A DNA stretch of 64,000 bases, taken from the NCBI RefSeq assembly GCF_003003035.1, contig NZ_PVTS01000002.1, positions 1-64,000 of the forward strand, in the 5' to 3' direction. Made by a program: the position numbers and the translations under genes. This document shows, piece after piece, positions 10,282 to 17,552 of this stretch. How positions within the stretch are numbered: the first letter of the stretch is position 1; every line of letters starts with the position of its first letter. Under the pieces are notes generated by a model. It was not told where the DNA came from and made no database searches. It saw nothing but the letters and a program-made list of their open reading frames with translations. Source of the DNA: Marinilabilia salmonicolor (GTDB lineage: Bacteria; Bacteroidota; Bacteroidia; Bacteroidales; Marinilabiliaceae).

Positions 10282-12951
10282 ATGTTCATTAGAGTTTCCA
10301 TATTGCTTATTTGCACCCTTATTATATCGGGATGCCAAACCCACGACACACTGACAGTGGATAAAAAAAAAGCACTGGAAATAAAACAAAAGAGTGAAGA
10401 AACCCAAAATCTGGCATCTGGCAGAAAAGATAAACTCTTCAACTTTGAAAATGAAAACCTCTCTCATTCCGAAAAGCAGGCATTAGACTTTCTCTATGCA
10501 TGGATGCCCCTCAGCGACCTGTCAAACCATACGGGAGATTTCTACCTGCAAAACGTTCGCTATGCGCTGAAAGCAAAGAATACACTTCCATGGGGGAAAA
10601 ACATTCCGGATAAAATTTTTCTGCATTACGTCCTGCCCCACCGGGTCAATAATGAATATACCGATACTTCCAGAGTCGTTTTTTACAAAGAACTTAAAGA
10701 CCGGGTAAAAAACTTGTCTTTAAAAGAGGCGGCCCTCGAAGTTAACCACTGGTGTCAGGAAAAAGTAATCTATCATTCCACCGACGAGTACCGCACCAGC
10801 GCCCCGTTAAGCACGGTCAAGACAGCCTATGGACGTTGCGGCGAACAGTCCACTTTTACAGTCGCCGCCATGCGTTCTGTAGGTATTCCGGCCCGCCAGA
10901 TTTACACACCTCGCTGGGCACACACCAACGACAACCACGCATGGGTGGAAGTATGGATCGACGGCAATTGGTACTTTATGGGAGCCTGCGAACCCGAACC
11001 CGAACTAAACATGGGATGGTTTGAAAGTCCTGCTACCAGAGCAATGCTTACCCATCATCGAACATATGGACACATTTCTACCAGTGAAGAGATCGTCACT
11101 AAAAACAGGTACTATACAGAGATTAATACCCTTGAACATTATGCTCCGACAAAAACAATATGGGTCAAAGTACAGGATGAGGATCAAACCCCCCTTAAAG
11201 ATGCGGTTGTAAATTTTCAGCTTCCCAATTTTGCTGAGTTTTACAACATTGCAAGCATTCGCACCAACAAAGACGGAATAATTGAATTTACCACAGGACT
11301 GGGCGATCTGATGGTGCAGGTCATTCATAATCAGCAATATGCCTGGGAGAAACTTCCCGTGCCCGAAACAGACACACTCCTTGTCACTGTCAGCAACAAC
11401 AGCATGCCAGCTGCCGGAACGCTAAGGGAGTTCTTGATAAATACACCCCAACCATCGTCCACTGAAGATCACAGCAATGTTGACAGAACCGGACATGCAC
11501 AGCGATTAAAACAGGGAGATTCTATTCGCAATGCTTACGTCAGCACCTTCATTGATTCTCTGACATCACTGAAAATCAGCAAAGATTTGGAGATCGATCC
11601 AACGCATACCATTACCCTGTTTAAACAAAGCAGAGGTAACTGGGACATCATAAAGCAATTTTTGGAGTACGCTGCCCCCATTGATAAACAAAAAGCATTG
11701 ACCCTTCTTTCAGTGGTTTCTGACAAAGACCGGCGCGATACCCCCCTTGAGGTATTTACAGACCATTTTGATCATTCCATCAATGAAGAAAATATCGATC
11801 CGAAAATCTTCAGGAGTTACATTCTGAACCCGAGAATCGCCAATGAAAAAATTTCCGCATACAAAGCTTTTATCCGGGATTATTTTGACGATCAGTTTAA
11901 AACCAAGATCCAATCGGATGTCTCTGTGTTAGTTGACTGGATTCACCACAATATTGAAGTCCGGGATTCTGCAAACGCATGGGGAGTCCCTCAGCTGCCT
12001 TCCGGGGTTCTTGAATTGAAAGTTGCGGACACCAACTCCAGAAATATCCTGTTTGTCGCTATTGCACGGAGCTTTGGTATTCCTTCGAGAATTAATCTGA
12101 TTGATAAAGAGCCCCAGGTTCTGCTGAACAATAAATGGACAGATGTTGATCCGGACAATAACAAAGTGGGCAATTCCCCCAAAGGGGTTCTGAGACTGAC
12201 GTTTGATGCCCCGCAGGAAAACACTTCCCTTCCAGAATATTACAAAGATTTCACACTCAACCATTTTGAGGAAAATCAATTCAAGACACTGGACTTCAGC
12301 AACACCGATGTTTTGAACAAATTCCCGGCGTCAATTCAACTTGACGAAGGCTTGTACTCTTTGGTAACTGTCAGAAGACTACCCAATGGATCATCAAAAA
12401 CCAGACGCTTATTTTTCGAAATAAAAGCAGAACAAAATCAGGAAATTACCATTAAAATCCCTGAAGAGAGTGAAAATGAAAATACTTTGGTAAGGGAGAT
12501 TCCCATCAACCTTAACCAGTACGTAAAATCATGGGATACTTCTGAAAAAATTAATGTGCAATCATTACACAGTGAGTCTGGACTCGTCCTTATATGGATT
12601 GATCCTGCCCGGGAACCTTCCAAACACCTGCTAAACGATCTGATCAGACTAAGAAGCAATTTCAATAACTGGGATGGAAACATTCTTCTCCTGACAGACC
12701 ATGATAAAATCACCCCGGCCTTTTCCCCAGGCGAATACCCCGGATTACCCACCCGAACTGTTTTTGCCACCGATGACTCGGACTGGCTTTCAACACTTAA
12801 CCAGGACGTCAAAGGCATTCGAAAAAATGAGCTACCCGTTGCCCTTGTCATCAATGGTGACAAAGAGATTATATATCACTCTTCAGGCTACAGAATCGGT
12901 ATTGGAGATGATGTACTAAACCAGGTAGTGACGGGATGTGCAATACCATAA
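10282..12951 (+). CDS. Transglutaminase-fold lipoprotein with second degenerate TG-like and C-terminal thioredoxin-like regions
   Basis: This 889-residue protein has a lipoprotein signal with Cys18 (LIISGC). The first transglutaminase-like domain (about 120-240) has the catalytic Cys186 in YGRCGEQ and His219 in NDNHAWVEVW; the usual Asp region reads FMGACEPEPELN. Residues about 310-370 look like a carboxypeptidase-regulatory beta-sandwich. A second TG-like segment (about 545-630, ending in ARSFGIPSRI) has Thr or Asn at the expected Cys and no matching HxW, so it appears inactive. The C-terminal ~140 residues (VLIWIDPAREPS, PVALVINGDKEI) resemble a thioredoxin-like fold. The role is unknown; possibilities are a peptidase, amidase or glycopeptide-processing enzyme. 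It lies 115 bp after the ROK gene and upstream of GH29 and PNGase F-like genes. Confidence 0.8.
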   Translation: MFIRVSILLICTLIISGCQTHDTLTVDKKKALEIKQKSEETQNLASGRKDKLFNFENENLSHSEKQALDFLYAWMPLSDLSNHTGDFYLQNVRYALKAKNTLPWGKNIPDKIFLHYVLPHRVNNEYTDTSRVVFYKELKDRVKNLSLKEAALEVNHWCQEKVIYHSTDEYRTSAPLSTVKTAYGRCGEQSTFTVAAMRSVGIPARQIYTPRWAHTNDNHAWVEVWIDGNWYFMGACEPEPELNMGWFESPATRAMLTHHRTYGHISTSEEIVTKNRYYTEINTLEHYAPTKTIWVKVQDEDQTPLKDAVVNFQLPNFAEFYNIASIRTNKDGIIEFTTGLGDLMVQVIHNQQYAWEKLPVPETDTLLVTVSNNSMPAAGTLREFLINTPQPSSTEDHSNVDRTGHAQRLKQGDSIRNAYVSTFIDSLTSLKISKDLEIDPTHTITLFKQSRGNWDIIKQFLEYAAPIDKQKALTLLSVVSDKDRRDTPLEVFTDHFDHSINEENIDPKIFRSYILNPRIANEKISAYKAFIRDYFDDQFKTKIQSDVSVLVDWIHHNIEVRDSANAWGVPQLPSGVLELKVADTNSRNILFVAIARSFGIPSRINLIDKEPQVLLNNKWTDVDPDNNKVGNSPKGVLRLTFDAPQENTSLPEYYKDFTLNHFEENQFKTLDFSNTDVLNKFPASIQLDEGLYSLVTVRRLPNGSSKTRRLFFEIKAEQNQEITIKIPEESENENTLVREIPINLNQYVKSWDTSEKINVQSLHSESGLVLIWIDPAREPSKHLLNDLIRLRSNFNNWDGNILLLTDHDKITPAFSPGEYPGLPTRTVFATDDSDWLSTLNQDVKGIRKNELPVALVINGDKEIIYHSSGYRIGIGDDVLNQVVTGCAIP

Positions 12952-13023
12952 ATCCTGAATATTTAATAAGCATTCTTCATTGCCCCTCAGATTAAAAGTC
13001 CCTAATCCCAACCTTATAAAAAC

Positions 13024-14529
13024 ATGGAGAAATCACGTTTTCTAAATTCAACTATGTCAAGCATGAAAAATCTACTCCTTACAACAATGGTCATACTCTT
13101 AACGGCCTATGCACAAGGCCAGGCAATATATGAAGACGAACGATACGTCCCGGAAACAGACCCACTGGTACTGGAAAAACTGGAACAATGGAAAGACTTT
13201 AAGTTCGGTCTGCTAATGCATTGGGGCCCTTATAGTCAATGGGGAATCGTTGAATCCTGGAGTATATGTGCCGAGGATGAGGGTTGGTGTCGGCGTCCAC
13301 ATGAGGATTATATTGCATACAAAAAAGAATACGAAGGATTAAAAAAAACTTTCAACCCCGTAAATTTCAATCCGGACAAATGGGCCAAAGCAGCCAACGA
13401 TGCAGGAATGAAATATGTTGTTTTTACTACTAAACATCATGATGGATTTTGCATGTTCGACTCCAAATATACCGACTACAAGGTAACTTCCGAGGAGTGT
13501 CCGTTCCATACCAACAAACGTGCAAATATTGCAAAAGAAATATTTGATTCATTCAGGAAAAAAGATTTTTGGATTGGAACCTATTTCTCAAAACCGGATT
13601 GGCACAACAATGATTACTGGTGGAGCAATTTTGCCACCCCTGACCGCAATGTCAACTACGATCCGGAAGAATATCCTGAGAAATGGGAATCTTTTGTTCA
13701 GTTTACCCACAACCAGATTCTGGAATTAATGACCGACTATGGAGACATTGACATTCTCTGGCTTGATGGAGGATGGGTCGCAAAAAAATCTCCCCAAACC
13801 ATCAAAGAAGCTTATAAACGCAAGATTGATAGCAATGAATCGGGTTTTATTAAAGCCCAAATAATAAATCAGGACATCCGCATGGATGAGTTGGTGCAGA
13901 AAGCAAGGAAAAAACAACCTGGTCTCATCGTAGTGGATCGGGCAGTTCATGGTAAAAACCAAAACTATTTAACCCCGGAAAACCGTGTTCCGGAAAAGCC
14001 ACTCCCTTATCCGTGGGAATCCTGCATAATTTCAGGAGGGGGATGGTCATATACTCCTGATGCAAAATACATGAGCGGTCAGGAGGCCATCCATATGCTC
14101 ATCGACATTGTAGTTAAAGGAGGAAACCTGCTATACAATATCGCCCCCGGACCGGACGGTGACTGGCAACAGGGAGCTTACGACCTGCTGGAAGACATCG
14201 GTGACTGGATAAAAGTTAACGGAGAGGCCATTTACGGAACCCGCACCATGGAACCCTATAAAACAGATAACATCGGTATTACCGAAAAAGAGGGAACTGT
14301 TTATTTTCTCTATTTAGACGAAAAGGGTACCAATCAGTTGCCTCCATCAATTTCCATCAACACCCATTGCCCTGCAGAAGGGGCAATGGTATCCCTTCTT
14401 GGAACCCAGGAGCAATTGGATTGGGAAAAAACTCAGGAGGGTTTTACAGTCAACATTCCTTCTGCTCTGCAAGAAAATCCACCCAGTAAATATGCCTGGG
14501 TAATCAAGGTTACAAAAATCGCAAAGTAG
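13024..14529 (+). CDS. GH29 alpha-L-fucosidase
   Basis: This is a secreted family GH29 exo-fucosidase. Motifs include FKFGLLMHWGPYSQWGI, MKYVVFTTKHHDGFCMFDSK and the nucleophile Asp248 in ILWLDGGW. The first ATG gives 501 residues, but the signal peptide reads best from the ATG at 13063 (MKNLLLTTMVILLTAYAQGQ), so the true start is probably 13054 or 13063. GH29 removes alpha-1,2/3/4/6 fucose with retention; core or antennary fucose of N-glycans is a natural target given the adjacent PNGase F-like gene. It follows the transglutaminase gene by 72 bp. Its C-terminal domain has one beta-sandwich, unlike the second GH29 in this window. Confidence 0.94.
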   Translation: MEKSRFLNSTMSSMKNLLLTTMVILLTAYAQGQAIYEDERYVPETDPLVLEKLEQWKDFKFGLLMHWGPYSQWGIVESWSICAEDEGWCRRPHEDYIAYKKEYEGLKKTFNPVNFNPDKWAKAANDAGMKYVVFTTKHHDGFCMFDSKYTDYKVTSEECPFHTNKRANIAKEIFDSFRKKDFWIGTYFSKPDWHNNDYWWSNFATPDRNVNYDPEEYPEKWESFVQFTHNQILELMTDYGDIDILWLDGGWVAKKSPQTIKEAYKRKIDSNESGFIKAQIINQDIRMDELVQKARKKQPGLIVVDRAVHGKNQNYLTPENRVPEKPLPYPWESCIISGGGWSYTPDAKYMSGQEAIHMLIDIVVKGGNLLYNIAPGPDGDWQQGAYDLLEDIGDWIKVNGEAIYGTRTMEPYKTDNIGITEKEGTVYFLYLDEKGTNQLPPSISINTHCPAEGAMVSLLGTQEQLDWEKTQEGFTVNIPSALQENPPSKYAWVIKVTKIAK

Positions 14530-14556
14530 AATCTCTTTTCACACACACTCAACTTG

Positions 14557-14615
14557 AAGATGCAGGTTTCGCCTTCTGATAAGAGAAGCCGGAACCTGCT
14601 TCACAAGAGCATCTT
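14557..14615 (+). promoter_or_regulatory. Nested hairpin between GH29 and PNGase genes
   Basis: GCAGGTTTCGCCTTCT (14562-14577) pairs with AGAAGCCGGAACCTGC (14584-14599) over 14 of 16 positions. An outer AAGATGC/GCATCTT pair (14557-14563, 14609-14615) encloses it. There is no T-run behind it, so it is not a classical intrinsic terminator; it could attenuate or protect the mRNA ends. Confidence 0.6.
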
Positions 14616-14757
14616 AATGCTGAAAAATAAAACAGCACCAATTTGACTAAATTCTATACCGCCACTAAGCGACTCTCTCCCGCCCCATTTTGCAGTTTAT
14701 TTCAACACCCCTTCCCAATCATTTTAGAAAACAAAAACAGAATAAATCACTTCAACG

Positions 14758-16677
14758 ATGAAAAAAATATTTTGGAGTATTTGCACGCTCGCTCTGACAC
14801 TTGCTTTTTCAGACGCAAAAGCTCAGGAGGTCACCAATATGACGACCCACGATCACATCACCATCACTACCGATGTCTCGCAGGGCACCAATTCTTTTAC
14901 CGGATGGGGGGTATTCCCGCATCAACAGGAAAGCATTCGTCGCATCAAAATGCAGGTAACTCTGGGGCATCCGGATTCTCTGGCTATTGCCCACTGGGAT
15001 TACCTGGACTTTATCAACATCAAAAAAACGGGAGGAAATTCAGGACAAACACGCGACATCGAGCTCGGACGACTGATAACTCCTTATGGAAGCAGCTTCA
15101 CCAAAGACTGGAGTTACACATGGGAAGTGGATGTTACTGATTTCTCTTCAATGCTGCGCGACAGTGTACTGATTGAATTTGTCCATAATGGCTGGGAGCC
15201 CGAGAAACTGGGATGGGAACTGACGGTTAACTTTGAGATACAGAAAGGGCCGGAAATTGCAAAGCAAATTAAGTTCACAGAGTTATACAAAGGAGATTTT
15301 CCTTATGGAAATATTGATGACCCTGTAGAGAACTATCTTACACCCATATCATTCCGCTTTGAGGAGCAGACCGATTTCGGAAGAATAAGAATTCAGCATA
15401 CCGGACATGGCTTTGGAAAACCCGACCTCTGCAGTGAATTCTGTACCCGCTGGCGCGAAGTGGTTTTCAACGACCAGGTAATTGACAAGCGTCACCTGTG
15501 GAAAGAGTGCGGAGACAACCCGTTATATCCCCAGGGAGGCACCTGGATTTTTGATCGCGGACACTGGTGCCCGGGAGATCTGCAGGATCCGGATGTATTT
15601 CAAGTGCCCGCCAAAGAAGGAACCAACTCCATTGACATCGATATGATGCCCTATGTGGACTCAATAGGCGAAGTGGAAGGGCGTGAAATAGTAACTGCTT
15701 ATCTGATTGAGTACGCTGCTCCCAACAACAAATTTGATGTGGCCATGGAAGAAATCATGGTGCCCAATAAAAAACAAAATTACGGACGTATGAACCCGGC
15801 GGTCTTTGAACCGGTAATTCGTTTCAGAAACCTCGGTAGTGAACCACTGAAAGAACTTAAAATCAAATACGGAACTGAGGGCTTCAAGCCAAAAACCTTC
15901 AAATGGACAGGAAACCTCAACTTTAGCGAAGAGACAACGCTTTACCTCCCGGAGATGGCACAGTTCAATGCTGGACAAAATACCTACAGTGTTGAGTTGC
16001 TGCGTCCAAACGGAAAAAAAGATCAATGGCAGGGGGACAATCAAATGAAATCGGTTTTCCATGCTCCCAAACAGTTGCCCACAGAATTTGTGGTTACCTA
16101 TAAAACCAATAACAACCCCGAAGAGAACCACCTGTTTCTGATCAATGCGAAAAAGGACACCCTTTATCAAAGGATGCCATCAGAATGTGAAGCCAACACA
16201 CTTTATCAGGACACCTTGAGGTTAGATGCCGGACTTTATGAGTTCGAGCTAACCGACTCCGCAGGGAACGGTCTTGAATTCTGGGCCCAGCCGGAGGCCG
16301 GATATGGATATCTGCGCTTTCTGGATATTGAGGGGAACATTCTTCATCACTTTATAAGCGACTGCGGCAATGGCCGGTTCCTGTCGTTTGAAGCTACAAC
16401 GGATGCAAAAAAAGACACAACCGTTTCTCAAAATGCCTTTTTCATTTATCCACGTCGCACAAAAGACAAACTTGAGCTGGATGCTTTTCTTGAGAAACCC
16501 CAAACCATGAGAGTACAATTCATGTCTGATGGTGTAGCTGTGGAAACACATGAATATTCCAACTTTAAACAGGGAACTTTTGAGTACTCTCTGAGTTATC
16601 TGCCAGCCGGACGATATGTTGTGGAGATATACGTGGACGGTAAGTTGGTGCATAAAGACCGGATCAACAGAGATTAA
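14758..16677 (+). CDS. PNGase F-type peptide-N4-(N-acetyl-beta-glucosaminyl)asparagine amidase with C-terminal sorting-like domain
   Basis: PNGase F cleaves the Asn-GlcNAc bond and releases whole N-glycans. The fold is recognisable from GRLITPYGSSF, EVDVTDFSSML, the Asp81 in AHWDYLDF (equivalent to PNGase F Asp60), Glu227 in CSEFCTRW (Glu206) and DRGHWCPGD. The position matching Glu118 appears to be Asn144 (VHNGW), by my own alignment. A signal peptide ends near SDAKA. At 639 residues it is about 285 longer than PNGase F. The extra part contains a CARDB-like region, a domain like those found in type IX cargo (LDAGLYEFELTDSAGNGLEF) and a final ~80 residues (NAFFIYPRRTKDKLELDAF, SYLPAGRYVVEIYVDGK) resembling a type A T9SS sorting domain. 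Confidence 0.9.
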   Translation: MKKIFWSICTLALTLAFSDAKAQEVTNMTTHDHITITTDVSQGTNSFTGWGVFPHQQESIRRIKMQVTLGHPDSLAIAHWDYLDFINIKKTGGNSGQTRDIELGRLITPYGSSFTKDWSYTWEVDVTDFSSMLRDSVLIEFVHNGWEPEKLGWELTVNFEIQKGPEIAKQIKFTELYKGDFPYGNIDDPVENYLTPISFRFEEQTDFGRIRIQHTGHGFGKPDLCSEFCTRWREVVFNDQVIDKRHLWKECGDNPLYPQGGTWIFDRGHWCPGDLQDPDVFQVPAKEGTNSIDIDMMPYVDSIGEVEGREIVTAYLIEYAAPNNKFDVAMEEIMVPNKKQNYGRMNPAVFEPVIRFRNLGSEPLKELKIKYGTEGFKPKTFKWTGNLNFSEETTLYLPEMAQFNAGQNTYSVELLRPNGKKDQWQGDNQMKSVFHAPKQLPTEFVVTYKTNNNPEENHLFLINAKKDTLYQRMPSECEANTLYQDTLRLDAGLYEFELTDSAGNGLEFWAQPEAGYGYLRFLDIEGNILHHFISDCGNGRFLSFEATTDAKKDTTVSQNAFFIYPRRTKDKLELDAFLEKPQTMRVQFMSDGVAVETHEYSNFKQGTFEYSLSYLPAGRYVVEIYVDGKLVHKDRINRD

Positions 16678-16800
16678 TTAGTTTCTGTCCATAAAGTACC
16701 ACTTGCGTCGTTACGCTTGCCGCCAAAATACTCATTTACGATTAGTAAACTCCGTTTTTGGCGGCTTCGCAAGCCTGGCAATTGACACTTTCTGACCAGA
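16674..16800 (+). repeat. ~125-bp imperfect palindromic repeat, right copy
   Basis: This is the inverted partner of 165-290. It starts within the PNGase stop (TTAATTAG) and its ends read GTTTCTG and CAGA(AAC). The inner arms GCCGCCAAAA and TTTTGGCGGC form a long stem. Both copies lie just past a stop codon, in the same orientation relative to the upstream gene. Confidence 0.85.
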
Positions 16801-16860
16801 AACAATTTTTGCTTAGTTTATTGACGGACTCTAATTAGACCTTCATATTCAATTATTACC

Positions 16861-17016
16861 ACTAGTAGTACGTTCGAAAAATGGTATTTCAAATATTTTG
16901 CTTTCATTTTTTCTTTCTGCAAGGCAAAATTTTGAAGCATAGCCATAGTTTTAACGATGCAGAATGGGAAAAGGGATGTAAAATATGAAATAGTATTTTG
17001 TGATCGCACTACTAGT
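16861..17016 (+). mobile_element. MITE-like element, copy 1 (156 bp)
   Basis: The ends are imperfect inverted repeats of about 40 bp: ACTAGTAGTACGTTCGAAAA on the left and, reading inwards from the right, ACTAGTAGTGCGATCACAAA. The same sequence recurs at 59529-59696. It encodes no transposase; a short minus-strand frame (starting MRSQNTISYFTSLFPFC) runs through both copies but looks like repeat sequence. It is non-autonomous if mobile. Confidence 0.75.
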
Positions 17017-17298
17017 GTCCGGAAAAACTATTTTTTCCAAAGAAGATTGCTTCGCTCTGCTCAATTAAATTTTGAGGCAGAATGTGAATATGACAGATCT
17101 GGGAGATCCCTGGAAGGGGCCGATTTGAATCGAAAATCGACGACAGTCAATAAACCCGGGTGGTTAACCCGGGGTTGGCATAACAAATGAATCAGATCCC
17201 CGAATGGGGGGGGCAATTATTAATCATCTGATTTTTTGCCTGTTACAAAGACCTGTCATTGGTAACGTAGTGAAGCAATCTCAATTTCTTAACCGGAC
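17017..17298 (+). repeat. Interspersed palindromic repeat C, copy 1
   Basis: It begins GTCCGG and ends CCGGAC, with AGATTGCTTC near the left end and GAAGCAATCT near the right. The interior holds several palindromes (GGAAGGGGCC, AACCCGGG, CTGATTTTTTGCCTG). The core is 80-90% identical to the reverse complement of 31628-31808. It abuts the MITE-like element directly. Confidence 0.75.
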
Positions 17299-17318
17299 TC
17301 CAGTAAAATTTCATCCTA

Positions 17319-17413
17319 ATGAAACGAGCATGCCAACGATTGCCTCAAAAGAGAATGTAAACAATCAACCATGCGAGTTCCATCAGACCAATAACTTAGA
17401 TAAATTATTTACT
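17319..17413 (+). repeat. Leader repeat, type A, copy 1
   Basis: It starts ATGAAACGAGCATG and closes with CATGCGAGTTCCATCAGACC, which pair as an imperfect hairpin. The tail is ATAACTTAGATAAA. Related copies lie at 31485 and 59739. A 26-codon frame open in those copies is interrupted here by TAA. Confidence 0.75.
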
Positions 17414-17552
17414 GATGAAACGAGCATGATATTTTTTAAATATAAATCACAAGAGAACATGTTTAAAAAATATTATGCGAGAGCGAAGCGGTTCCATTCG
17501 TTCTCAAATTTTTAATTAGTTTTTTATCAGATAATTACAAAATTTTAAACGA
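17414..17552 (+). repeat. Leader repeat, type B, directly upstream of a GH20 gene
   Basis: It starts GATGAAACGAGCATG, with a long AT stem (ATATTTTTTAAA / TTTAAAAAATAT), then GCGAGAGCGAAGCGGTTCC and the tail ATCAGATAATTACAAAATTT, which runs straight into the GH20 start codon at 17553. Near-identical copies lie at 31346-31484 and 59834-59974, the latter also ending at a start codon. Confidence 0.8.

Noticed and set aside
14643-15140. 165-codon frame over the PNGase start
   Set aside because: It is out of frame with the clear PNGase F-like sequence, which carries the signal peptide and catalytic motifs.
17204-17515. 103-codon frame across the repeats before GH20
   Set aside because: It runs through repeat C and the type A and B units; similar fragments occur wherever these repeats occur, so it is repeat sequence.
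17319-17552. CRISPR array
   Set aside because: The repeats are only two related units, differ in length and form hairpins; there are no regular spacers and no cas genes.
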